64,000 nt of DNA from an uncultured Chryseobacterium sp. (lineage in GTDB: Bacteria; Bacteroidota; Bacteroidia; Flavobacteriales; Weeksellaceae). Position numbers and translations under genes: made by a program. Shown in pieces: positions 6,823 through 14,895 of this stretch; the first letter of the stretch is position 1; the number at the start of each line of letters is the position of its first letter. The notes beneath the pieces are model-generated. The model did not search any database and was not told the origin of the DNA. It saw only the letters and a program-made list of their open reading frames with translations. The DNA is taken from positions 1 through 64,000 of the forward strand of contig CAJYRQ010000084.1 in NCBI GenBank assembly GCA_913777465.1, read 5' to 3'.

Positions 6823-8073
6823 ATGAATACAATTGAAAATAAAAAGAAAGTAAAACTTAAAGTCGAAGATCTTACCATTATCTTCGGCAAAAACAAGGAG
6901 AAGGCCCTTGAACTCCTCGACAAAGGTTTTTCGAAAAAAGAGATCCTTGAAAAAACCGGCTGCACGGTCGGGATCAACAAAGCGAATTTTGAAATCTATG
7001 AAGGTGAATTCTTCGTGATCATGGGATTGTCGGGAAGCGGTAAATCCACGCTGCTGCGCTGTCTGAACCGGCTGAACGAACCGACTTCGGGAAATGTGTA
7101 CATCAACGACGATAATATTACCGGTAAAAATAACAAAGACCTCCTGGAAGTACGGCGTACGGAAATGAGCATGGTATTCCAGAAATTCGGCCTACTGCCC
7201 CATCACACAGTGTTGAGCAACGCTGCTTTCGGACTGGAAATCCGGGGTGAAGATAAAAAATCCCGCGAGGAAAAAGCACAGAAAGCACTGAATATTGTCG
7301 GGCTGAACGGTTTTGAAAACCAGTACCCGTCACAGCTTTCCGGAGGGATGCAGCAACGGGTCGGCCTGGCAAGAGCGTTGGCCAATGATCCTGAAGTATT
7401 GCTGATGGACGAGGCATTTTCAGCTTTGGACCCGCTGATTAAATCGGAAATGCAGGACCAGATGCTGGAACTTCAGGATACGCTTCAGAAAACCATTGTC
7501 TTTATTACGCACGACCTCGACGAAGCCATCAAGATCGGCGACCGCATCGTGATTATGAAAGACGGGGTGATCGAGCAGATCGGGACCGCCGAAGACATCC
7601 TTACCAACCCGGCAAGCGATTATGTGAAAGCATTTGTGGAAAAAGTAGACCGTAAGAGCATCATCACAGCAAAATCTTTAATGTTCGACAAACCTACCGT
7701 GGTTCGGTTCAGGAAAGATGGTCCGGAAGGCGCCCTGCGGAAAATGAGGACTACCGGCCTGGAAAATTTACCGGTGGTGGATTTCCAGAATACCTTCCTG
7801 GGATTTGTAAAGCTGGACGACATCCTGCAGATCGCCCGAAAGAAAGAACCTACGGTGGAATCGGTAATTAACGGCAATGTTCCGTCCGTATTCCCGGAAG
7901 CTACCGTGGAAGAAATGCTGCCGCTGATTTCGGGAAGCAAATCCTCGATTGCCGTGGTAGACGCAAACAATAAATTCCTGGGGCTGGTGACGCAGCTGTC
8001 GCTGGTGATTGAAGCCACAAGGTTCAATAAAGAGGAAATCATCGAATTGAAAGAAATCGCAAACAACCAATAA
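6823..8073 (+). CDS. proV: Glycine betaine/proline ABC transporter, ATP-binding subunit
   Basis: A 416-residue ATPase energising osmoprotectant uptake. Walker A GLSGSGKST is at residues 68-76, the ABC signature LSGGMQQR at 172-179 and Walker B VLLMDE at 192-197. Two CBS domains fill about residues 280-410, as expected of ProV/OpuAA, where they sense ionic strength or nucleotides. The N-terminal region before the ATPase core (FGKNKEKALELLDKG) is the usual QAT-family extension. The permease gene follows after six bases and a binding protein after that, so this is a complete importer operon. Osmotic induction is likely through the long leader. Confidence 0.95.
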   Translation: MNTIENKKKVKLKVEDLTIIFGKNKEKALELLDKGFSKKEILEKTGCTVGINKANFEIYEGEFFVIMGLSGSGKSTLLRCLNRLNEPTSGNVYINDDNITGKNNKDLLEVRRTEMSMVFQKFGLLPHHTVLSNAAFGLEIRGEDKKSREEKAQKALNIVGLNGFENQYPSQLSGGMQQRVGLARALANDPEVLLMDEAFSALDPLIKSEMQDQMLELQDTLQKTIVFITHDLDEAIKIGDRIVIMKDGVIEQIGTAEDILTNPASDYVKAFVEKVDRKSIITAKSLMFDKPTVVRFRKDGPEGALRKMRTTGLENLPVVDFQNTFLGFVKLDDILQIARKKEPTVESVINGNVPSVFPEATVEEMLPLISGSKSSIAVVDANNKFLGLVTQLSLVIEATRFNKEEIIELKEIANNQ

Positions 8074-8079
8074 AATAAT

Positions 8080-8907
8080 ATGAACAAAATTATAAATATA
8101 GGGCAATATGTGGAAACGGCCGTCAACTGGCTTACCGATAATGCCAAACCTTTTTTCGACATCATTAAACACATCGGCAACGCTTCGATCCTCGGAATCG
8201 AATGGCTGCTGACCAACACACCGTTTTACCTCATCATTCTTCTGTTCACCTTACTTGCCTGGTGGAAATCCGGCAAAGGAACGGCTTTGATGACCGCAGG
8301 CGGACTGACGCTGATTTTCCTGATGGGATTCTGGAAAGAAACGATGGAAACATTAGCATTGATTTTCGTAGCCACGCTTACAGCGCTTCTCCTTTCGGTA
8401 CCATTGGGAATCTGGGCGGCAAAAAACAAAATGGCAGCCAAGGTGATCCGTCCGATGCTCGACCTGATGCAGACGATGCCTGCTTTTGTCTACCTCATCC
8501 CGGCAGTACTTTTCTTCAGCATCGGTAAGGTGCCGGGTGCTTTTGCCACGATCATCTTCGCCATGCCGCCTGCGGTACGTTTAACGACACTGGGAATCGA
8601 TTCGGTTCCGAAAGATATTGTGGAAGCGGCACGGGCTTTCGGGGCTACCAACCGTCAGATTTTATTTAAGGTCGAACTTCCTCTGGCCATGCAGACGATC
8701 CTTGCCGGGGTAAACCAGACCATTTTGTTATCGCTTTCCATGGTCGTGATTGCCGGAATGATTGCCGCGGGCGGATTGGGTGAAAAAGTACTGGAAGGCA
8801 TCAACAACCTGGATATCGGACTGGGATTTGAGAGCGGATTATCCGTCGTGATTTTAGCCATCATCCTCGATCGTATAACCCAGGGATTTGTAAAGAAAAA
8901 AAAGTAA
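8080..8907 (+). CDS. proW: Glycine betaine/proline ABC transporter, permease subunit
   Basis: A 275-residue inner-membrane permease with about six or seven helices. The EAA loop that docks to the ATPase is seen in the block around KDIVEAARAFGATNRQILFK. The segment LDLMQTMPAFVYLIPAV is strongly conserved in ProW/OpuAB. It lies between proV (6-bp gap) and the binding protein gene (2-bp gap). It has one permease domain and no fused binding domain, so the separate lipoprotein downstream must supply the substrate. Confidence 0.95.
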   Translation: MNKIINIGQYVETAVNWLTDNAKPFFDIIKHIGNASILGIEWLLTNTPFYLIILLFTLLAWWKSGKGTALMTAGGLTLIFLMGFWKETMETLALIFVATLTALLLSVPLGIWAAKNKMAAKVIRPMLDLMQTMPAFVYLIPAVLFFSIGKVPGAFATIIFAMPPAVRLTTLGIDSVPKDIVEAARAFGATNRQILFKVELPLAMQTILAGVNQTILLSLSMVVIAGMIAAGGLGEKVLEGINNLDIGLGFESGLSVVILAIILDRITQGFVKKKK

Positions 8908-8909
8908 AA

Positions 8910-9764
8910 ATGAAACATTTAAAATATATCATCCCCGTATTTTTAACCGTTATCGCAGGAATGATGATTTCCTGCAAGCAGTTAAAAGATTCAAAATACA
9001 TCACCATCGGTATGGTAGACGGCTGGGCGGAGGATGTCGCGATGACACACGTGGCCAAAGCCATCCTTGATGAACAGGGCTATCATGTCATCATCCAGAA
9101 AGCTTCTACCGATATGATTATGGCCTCCATGAACAATGAAGATACCGATCTTTTCATGGGCGTCTGGCTGCCTTACACCCATGCCTCAAAAGTCAACCGG
9201 TTCCCCGATCTGAAAGTGCTCGGAACGAATTATGATGCAGGCCGTATCGGCTTGGTGGTTCCCGATTATGTTCCGGTAAACTCCATATCAGAATTGAACC
9301 AATATAAAGACCGGTTCAACCAAAGGATCATCGGGATCGAAAAAGGAGCCGGACTCACGACTGCTGCCGACAAAGCGATCCGGGACTATCAGCTGGACTA
9401 CCGCCAGGTAAATTCTTCCACGATCGCAATGATTACCGAGCTCCAGAATGCGATCCGCCAAAAACAATGGATCGTGGTCGCCGGATGGCAGCCGCACTGG
9501 ATGTTCGGGAAAATGAAGCTGAAATTCCTGGAAGATCCCAAGAAAACATTTGGCGACGCAGAACAGATCAAAACCTACAGCCGGAAAAGCTTCGCCAAAG
9601 ACCATCCGGAACTGGCGAAGTTCTTCTCCAACATGCATTACACCGATGCGGACATGACGGATCTCTTAACCAAAATGGAATATAGCAAGGATAAGGAAAA
9701 AATAGCAAAATTGTGGGTGAAGAGCCATCCTCATCTTGTGAACCTGTGGCTGGATAAAAAATAA
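8910..9764 (+). CDS. Glycine betaine-binding lipoprotein (OpuAC/ProX-like)
   Basis: A 284-residue substrate-binding protein. The N-terminus has a lipoprotein signal with the lipobox MMISC and C22 as the acylated cysteine, so it is anchored to the membrane facing the periplasm. The segments GWAEDVAMTHVAKAIL and FMGVWLPYTHAS carry the aromatic residues that form the cation-pi cage for betaine in the family; VVAGWQPHWMF is a third conserved block. It closes the proVW operon with only two bases between stop and start. Confidence 0.93.
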   Translation: MKHLKYIIPVFLTVIAGMMISCKQLKDSKYITIGMVDGWAEDVAMTHVAKAILDEQGYHVIIQKASTDMIMASMNNEDTDLFMGVWLPYTHASKVNRFPDLKVLGTNYDAGRIGLVVPDYVPVNSISELNQYKDRFNQRIIGIEKGAGLTTAADKAIRDYQLDYRQVNSSTIAMITELQNAIRQKQWIVVAGWQPHWMFGKMKLKFLEDPKKTFGDAEQIKTYSRKSFAKDHPELAKFFSNMHYTDADMTDLLTKMEYSKDKEKIAKLWVKSHPHLVNLWLDKK

Positions 9765-9767
9765 TTA

Positions 9768-9852
9768 TCGCAAAGCCAGACAAAGACTTCTAAATATTAT
9801 ACTGTTGATTTTTAGGCTAAACAAAGGCGCTCTGCTTATTAAGGAAATACAA
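9768..9852 (+). repeat. Dispersed repeat, family C, copy 2
   Basis: CGCAAAGCCAGACAAAG at the start and GGCGCTCTGCTTAT...GAAATAC at the end match copy 1 at 3590-3680, at nearly the same spacing, in the same orientation. It follows directly on the proX-like stop codon. Confidence 0.55.
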
Positions 9853-9879
9853 AATGAGATTTCTTGTATTACTTAACGT

Positions 9880-10100
9880 GAACTCGAAGTAAAAACAGGG
9901 ATTAAAAGGCTGGAAGAAGGGAAGCTGGATTCTGGAAGTTTCTTCTGTCAACTTATCAATAACAGTCTCAGATATCAAATGATTTTGTTTATACTTTGAA
10001 GGAAAAACTTGATATGGAATTCCTGATTATTTCTATTTTAAATTACTGGAAATAATTTAAATATCATCGAACTCACGTTACTTAGGTAAGTAAAACAGCT
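9880..10100 (+). repeat. MITE-like dispersed repeat, family D, copy 1
   Basis: A ~200-bp non-coding element. Its left part holds AACGTGAACTCGA and its right part TCGAACTCACGTT, imperfect terminal inverted repeats with 10 of 13 positions paired. The interior has the landmark GGCTGGAAGAAGGGAAGC. Related copies are at 31318-31550 and 47890-48082, and a fragment at about 10668-10692. With family C it fills the gap 9765-10181. Confidence 0.6.
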
Positions 10101-10181
10101 TTGTTTATCTTATATACATCTGGATAAATCCATTCTTTGTTTAGCCTTGCGATTAAAAAATTTGCAAGAGAAATAAGCGTC

Positions 10182-10643
10182 TTAAAAACCCGGGATTTCC
10201 AACAGCTTTTTCTTCAATTCTTCCGGCAGAAAAATGCCTTCATGATAATCAATGAGATTCTGATTTTTATCTAAAATGATCCAAAGCGGATAAACCGGCC
10301 GGCTTTTGTTCCTTGATAATGCCAAAGCCAGTTCATGAATCCCGGAATTGCCGTTCGGAAGGTAATGAAATGCTTTTCCCTGAAACCTTATCGTTTCCGT
10401 GGTTTTCTCTGCTTCAAACGGGATGAAATAAAAATGGTCGTTAATAAATTCCAAAAGCTGCTGATCTTTATTCAATTTAAATTGTTCCATCTTACAGACC
10501 GGACACCAATCCGTATAAATATGGATAACCGTAGGCCTGGGTTCCTGCTTCTGTTTCATTTCCAAATCTGCAAAACTGACCGTCTTAAGCTGAGAGAAAT
10601 AAAAAAGCGGAATTATCATTAAAAAGAGGCTTATTGATTTCAT
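10182..10643 (-). CDS. Exported thioredoxin-like protein
   Basis: A 153-residue thioredoxin-fold protein with an N-terminal signal peptide (MKSISLFLMIIPLFYFSQ). The redox motif is W-C47-P-V-C50 in YTDWCPVCKMEQF. The fold continues to a cis-proline-type segment near SRPVYPLWIILDKNQN. It probably reduces or oxidises disulfides in the periplasm. It lies downstream of the TonB receptor gene on the same strand but 400 bp of duplicated repeat DNA separates them, so co-transcription is uncertain. The receptor has a CxxC segment (CSVC) in its plug, which makes a functional link possible but unproven. Confidence 0.8.
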   Translation of the reverse strand: MKSISLFLMIIPLFYFSQLKTVSFADLEMKQKQEPRPTVIHIYTDWCPVCKMEQFKLNKDQQLLEFINDHFYFIPFEAEKTTETIRFQGKAFHYLPNGNSGIHELALALSRNKSRPVYPLWIILDKNQNLIDYHEGIFLPEELKKKLLEIPGF

Positions 10644-10693
10644 ATTATCTTTTTTGACTTTGTAAAGATGGAAGATGGAACCGGATGCTGGCA

Positions 10694-10992
10694 GTGGCTT
10701 CGGCTTCGCTCAGCCACCGTGACCCAATTGAAAATCTTTGATTTCTTCTTATATAATCTAAAACTATACGCAATATTTTAAACTAAAATCTTATGTGACT
10801 CATGTGTTAAAGCTTTTGTGACTTTTGTGGTTATATTTTCTTCAATATATGTTACTTCTCCGTGGCTTCGGCTCCGCTCAGTCACCGCGACCGAACTGAA
10901 AATCTTTGATTTCTTCTTATATAATCTAAAACTATACGCAATATTTTAAACTAAAATCTTATGTGACTCATGTGTCAGAAAGCTTTTATGAC
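10694..10992. repeat. Tandem duplication, period 168 bp (family A)
   Basis: Unit 1 starts at 10694 and unit 2 at 10862. Both begin GTGGCTTCGGCT, contain AAAATCTTTGATTTCTTC and ACTATACGCAATATTTT, and end in TTATGTGACTCATGTGT. The offset of 168 is kept through the first ~115 bp of each unit, then unit 2 has a 2-base insertion. Unit 1 also has GTGGCT...AGCCAC as a stem, which in unit 2 is GTGGCT...AGTCAC. No gene is present in 10644-11046. Confidence 0.8.
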
Positions 10993-11046
10993 TTTGACTT
11001 CATCGGATCTTCAATTTGTAGTTAATTCATGCAGCACGTGATTCAG

Positions 11047-13119
11047 TTATTTCAAAGTATACTTCACTCCCAGAAATCCCCGGATTTTCTGCATCGGCGC
11101 ATAGCCGTACGTCGTATCAAACGTGTAGCCGTTCGGGTTGGTTACCGGATCATTCACGGTACGGTCGAACGGATCAAACGGACGCATCAGCGGATCTTTC
11201 GGGGTAAAATTAAAAAGGTTCTTTACGCCGCAGTACACCTCAAATCCGGAGCTGAAACGTTTGGAGACCTGGATGTTGGCCAAGGAATACCAGGGAGAAT
11301 ATTCAGAGCGGTAATCATTGGGAAGCACAGGCAGCCGCATCGGGCCGTAGAACTGACCGGTAAAATCGATGGTCAGCTCATTCGGAAACCGGTAGGTCAG
11401 GTTATAGGTTCCGCTCCATTTCGGAGCATGCAGTTGATGCGATTTTTCACGTTCATCATCAAACTTCTGATAAACATCCAGGTAGGTAACACCCAGATTC
11501 ATACTTAACGGAAAACCGAAACTGTAATCGACATTTAACGAAGCACCCCTTGAAATCCCGTACCCATGAAGGTTATCGTAAATGATCTTTCCCGGATCGG
11601 TATCGAAATCCCCGACAATTTTATTGCTGAAATAAGTATAGAAAGCCGAAGCATCCAGATTGATCAGCCGATCGCCTGCCGGAATTTTCCAAATGTAATT
11701 CAGGTTTCCGTTCACGGATCTTTCCGGTTTCAGATTAGATTGAATAACCACTTTCCGCGAACCCGTCAGCGCCGCATGGTCTTCCGTAAACAGGTTCACC
11801 ACCCGGAATCCGGTCCCGAAGTTGAACCGCAGCGTATGATACGGGTTCGGCAAAAATTTCCAGGCAAAACGCGGGGAATGGACGGCATGATGGATCTTAT
11901 CGTAATCCAGCCGGTATCCCAGCAACAAAGTATTCTTTTCATTGATTTCCCATTGGTCCTGGATAAAAGCCCCGAGAATCGGCGACTTCATCGGTTCGTT
12001 TGTGAAACCGTCGGCTGATAAGGTGCCTGGTGTACTGTCATCATACAATGTTCTTTTAAGGGTAATGCCTGAAATCAGGTCGTGGCTTCCCAGCTTTTTA
12101 TTCCAGTAGGTCTGCATAAAAGCGACCTTCTGGGTTGCCAGAAAAGGATTATTCCCATAAAAAGAATTCTGGTCATGGAAGTTATAGGAGAACTGAGTGA
12201 TAATGTTCTCCTTCAATGGCCACTGATACATCCCGAATGCTTCTACCCGGTTGGTATAAATGCTTTCGCCATACACCTGATCACTTCCACGGTAAGATTT
12301 GTTCCACTGCATTTGTCCGCCGAAACGGTCTTCATACAGATACCTTAACGCAAAGCTGGCCTGCCGGTTTTCCTTCCGCTGAAAATCCCATTTGTTGAAG
12401 AGTGAAATCCGGTTCTGTAAAGCGCCGTCCGTAAAATTGTCATGGTTTTCATCAAATCTTTGGGTCGCATTAAAGTAATTCAGGCTTAACAAAGACGCTG
12501 CTTTTTTACCCAAATTAAATTTCGTTGAAAGGTCAACATTGTTTTCGTTCCAGGTCGTAGTCATCAGATCGATGCTGAGTTTCGGAGCGGTCAGGGCATT
12601 TTTGGTAATGATGTTGATGACCCCGCCCATGGCTTCAGAACCGTAGATCGAAGAGGCCGGGCCTTTAACTACCTCAATCCTGTCGACAAGGCTGTTGGGG
12701 ATCCCGCTGAGTCCGTAAACCGTGGAAAGTGAACTCACAATCGGCATTCCGTCAATCAGGATCATCGTGTAAGGTCCTTCCAGCCCGTTGATATGGATGT
12801 CGCCCGTATTGCAGACCGAACAGTTAAGCTGAGGTTTTACGCCATTCACCATAGCGATGGATTCAAAAATATTCGGCGTTGGATTTTTCTGGAAGAATTT
12901 CTGACTGTAGATCTCCACCGCTACCGGACTTTTGGACCGGCTGACCGGCTTTAGGGTCCCGGTGATCACCACATCATCAATATTCTTTATTTTAATTTCT
13001 TTTTTCCTCTGAGTCCCCGATGAATCTGCTTTTAAAGGTGGGTTTACATTCAAACTGTCCGCTTCCTGAGAGAAACAGAACGGGGAAAATAGAACAACAA
13101 AAATTAATATTTGCTTCAT
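11047..13119 (-). CDS. TonB-dependent outer-membrane receptor
   Basis: A 690-residue receptor with a signal peptide (MKQILIFVVLFSPFCFSQ), a plug domain at about residues 50-170 and a beta-barrel after it. The plug shows INGLEGPYTMILIDGMPIV and VDRIEVVKGPASSIYGSEA, both classical. An unusual pair of cysteines, CSVC, precedes the plug's first strand. The length and lack of an N-terminal carboxypeptidase-like domain set it apart from SusC-type sugar receptors and fit a metal-chelate or vitamin receptor. The substrate is not determined. The ATG at 13119 is chosen over an upstream start at 13149 because the signal peptide begins there. Confidence 0.9.
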   Translation of the reverse strand: MKQILIFVVLFSPFCFSQEADSLNVNPPLKADSSGTQRKKEIKIKNIDDVVITGTLKPVSRSKSPVAVEIYSQKFFQKNPTPNIFESIAMVNGVKPQLNCSVCNTGDIHINGLEGPYTMILIDGMPIVSSLSTVYGLSGIPNSLVDRIEVVKGPASSIYGSEAMGGVINIITKNALTAPKLSIDLMTTTWNENNVDLSTKFNLGKKAASLLSLNYFNATQRFDENHDNFTDGALQNRISLFNKWDFQRKENRQASFALRYLYEDRFGGQMQWNKSYRGSDQVYGESIYTNRVEAFGMYQWPLKENIITQFSYNFHDQNSFYGNNPFLATQKVAFMQTYWNKKLGSHDLISGITLKRTLYDDSTPGTLSADGFTNEPMKSPILGAFIQDQWEINEKNTLLLGYRLDYDKIHHAVHSPRFAWKFLPNPYHTLRFNFGTGFRVVNLFTEDHAALTGSRKVVIQSNLKPERSVNGNLNYIWKIPAGDRLINLDASAFYTYFSNKIVGDFDTDPGKIIYDNLHGYGISRGASLNVDYSFGFPLSMNLGVTYLDVYQKFDDEREKSHQLHAPKWSGTYNLTYRFPNELTIDFTGQFYGPMRLPVLPNDYRSEYSPWYSLANIQVSKRFSSGFEVYCGVKNLFNFTPKDPLMRPFDPFDRTVNDPVTNPNGYTFDTTYGYAPMQKIRGFLGVKYTLK

Positions 13120-13127
13120 GAAATAAA

Positions 13128-13151
13128 AATTGTTAGTCAAAGCTAACAATT
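13128..13151 (-). promoter_or_regulatory. Inverted repeat directly upstream of the TonB receptor start
   Basis: AATTGTTAG (13128-13136) and CTAACAATT (13143-13151) are perfect 9-bp arms with a 6-bp spacer, ending 8 bp before the ATG at 13119. A dyad of this size beside a TonB receptor start is a good candidate for a metal-responsive repressor site, or for a small leader hairpin that hides the ribosome site. The regulator is not in the window. Confidence 0.5.
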
Positions 13152-13237
13152 ATTTTTTAAAAGAAAAACTTTAATTGTGGAATTTATTTAAAAGCCTGAT
13201 TATTCTATTTTAAAGTGATGTATTAAGATATCCTTCT

Positions 13238-13374
13238 ATTCCGGAGGAATATTATCTGTGTAGCCATAATGAGGTTAAATAAAGAGCAGTATGTTGATGA
13301 GAGATAGAACTCCGCTGGAGTTCTGATATTTCCTCTGATATTTTTGCTACACAGATATTGCTCCTACGGAGCAA
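13238..13374. repeat. Nested palindromic repeat element
   Basis: Three palindromes occur in 137 bp: ATTCC-GGA-GGAAT (13238-13250), GAACTCC-GCT-GGAGTTC (13307-13323) and TTGCTCC-TAC-GGAGCAA (13358-13374). The middle one is enclosed by ATCTGTGTAGC (13254-13264) and its exact reverse complement (13346-13356). All three share a CTCC/GGAG core. It fills the region between the receptor and hmgA, which holds no gene. Confidence 0.7.
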
Positions 13375-13464
13375 AGATACACAGCAAAGATACACCCGGA
13401 CTCCAATAAACCTTGCTGAACCCTGCATGTAAACAAATCCTCTTTCCGTTTCATTAAAAATTGT

Positions 13465-13472
13465 TACATTTG
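13465..13472 (+). promoter_or_regulatory. Candidate -7 element of hmgA
   Basis: TACATTTG fits TAnnTTTG, 22 bp before the hmgA ATG. The -33 position holds TTT rather than TTG, so support is partial. Confidence 0.4.
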
Positions 13473-13494
13473 AGAATCCACATATAAAAGTAAA

Positions 13495-14682
13495 ATGAGA
13501 TATCATCAGTCGGGAAATATCCCACCAAAAAGGCATACGGTTTTCAAGTCTCCGGAAGATAAATTCTATTACGAACAGCTTTTCGGAACGGAAGGATTCC
13601 ACGGAATTTCTTCTTTGCTATACCATATCCACCGCCCTACCCAGATCAAATCCATCGGGGAGCCTAAAGATGTGTCGCCGAAGATTGCCGTTGATAAAAA
13701 TGTGACCCCGAGAATGTTCAAAGGGATGAATGTAACTCCGGAAGACGACGTGCTGGACAGCCGTAAGTTCCTGATGGTAAACAACGACCTGAAAATGGGA
13801 TTGTCGAAGCCACGGAGATCCATGGACTATTTTTACAAAAATGCGGAGTGCGACGAACTTTTGTTTGTTCATAACGGAACCGGAATCCTGAAAACATTTG
13901 TCGGGGACCTGGAATTCTCCGTCGGCGACTACCTCATCATTCCTAGAGGAACGATTTACCAGATCGAGCTGCAGTCGGAAGATACGGTTTTCTTTATCGT
14001 GGAAAGCCACTCGCCGATTTATACACCGAAACGGTACCGGAATGAGTTCGGTCAGCTGCTGGAACATTCGCCGTTCTGCGAAAGAGATATTGTCGCGCCA
14101 ACTTACAAAGCCCCGAAAGATGAAAAAGGAGAATTTGTAATTAAGGTGAAAAAGGAAAACCAGATCACGGATTTCATTTATGCCACCCATCCGTTTGATG
14201 TCGTAGGCTGGGACGGGTATTTTTATCCTTACAAATTCAACATCAAGAATTTCGAACCGATTACGGGAAGGATCCACCAACCGCCGCCGGTTCACCAGAC
14301 TTTTGAGGCCCATAACTTTGTGGTATGCTCGTTCTGTGCAAGGATGTACGACTACCATCCGCAGGCGATCCCGGCTCCTTATAACCATTCCAACATCGAC
14401 TCCGATGAAGTTCTTTTCTATACTGAAGGGGATTTCATGAGCCGTAACCATATCGACCTGATGGATTTTACCTTGCACCCGGGAGGAATCGTTCATGGCC
14501 CGCACCCCGGAGCAATGGAACGCAGCATCGGAAAGAAATTTACGGAAGAATATGCCGTGATGGTCGATCCATTCCGCCCGCTGAAAATTACGGAAGAAGC
14601 CTTAAAAGTGGAAGATCCTTCTTACAAAACTTCATGGCTGGAAGAGGAAGATCCTACTTTAAAAGACCGTTTGCAGGAATAA
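13495..14682 (+). CDS. hmgA: Homogentisate 1,2-dioxygenase
   Basis: A 395-residue non-heme iron dioxygenase that opens the ring of homogentisate to maleylacetoacetate. Conserved metal-site blocks are seen near the C-terminus: YNHSNIDSDEVLFY, which carries a histidine and glutamate ligand, and GGIVHGPHPGAMERS with the other histidine. The N-terminal half holds a cupin-type fold with NAECDELLFVHNGTGIL. It is the first gene of a same-strand tyrosine-degradation cluster with hpd and fah. The length is slightly shorter than the roughly 440 residues of eukaryotic enzymes but normal for Bacteroidota. ATG 13495 starts MRYHQSGNIPPKRHTVF, a conserved N-terminus. Confidence 0.95.
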   Translation: MRYHQSGNIPPKRHTVFKSPEDKFYYEQLFGTEGFHGISSLLYHIHRPTQIKSIGEPKDVSPKIAVDKNVTPRMFKGMNVTPEDDVLDSRKFLMVNNDLKMGLSKPRRSMDYFYKNAECDELLFVHNGTGILKTFVGDLEFSVGDYLIIPRGTIYQIELQSEDTVFFIVESHSPIYTPKRYRNEFGQLLEHSPFCERDIVAPTYKAPKDEKGEFVIKVKKENQITDFIYATHPFDVVGWDGYFYPYKFNIKNFEPITGRIHQPPPVHQTFEAHNFVVCSFCARMYDYHPQAIPAPYNHSNIDSDEVLFYTEGDFMSRNHIDLMDFTLHPGGIVHGPHPGAMERSIGKKFTEEYAVMVDPFRPLKITEEALKVEDPSYKTSWLEEEDPTLKDRLQE

Positions 14683-14695
14683 ATACAAAGTCCAT

Positions 14696-14729
14696 AAACC
14701 TCATAGGTTTTTGAAAACCTATGAGGTTT
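14696..14729 (+). terminator. Perfect 16-bp hairpin after hmgA
   Basis: AAACCTCATAGGTTTT (14696-14711) and AAAACCTATGAGGTTT (14714-14729) pair without a mismatch around a TG loop. It is 13 bp after the hmgA stop. No long T run follows, so it may be a palindromic repeat that also stabilises the mRNA end rather than a classical terminator. Confidence 0.55.
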
Positions 14730-14895
14730 GTCATTGATACAAACAGAGGATTAAGTGTAACGCATTTAATCCTTTTTTTTATACCGAATTCTGACAAAAC
14801 ATGACAAAAATCTGTGCTTATTTTTTATGAATCCAAACAATATGAACTATCTTTAAGAAAAGAAAACATCTGTAATCCAAACCCAATTTTTAATT

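Noticed and set aside
13252..13602. Minus-strand open frame of 116 codons overlapping the hmgA start
   Set aside because: It spans the nested palindromes at 13254-13374 and runs antisense into hmgA; the product looks like translated repeat.
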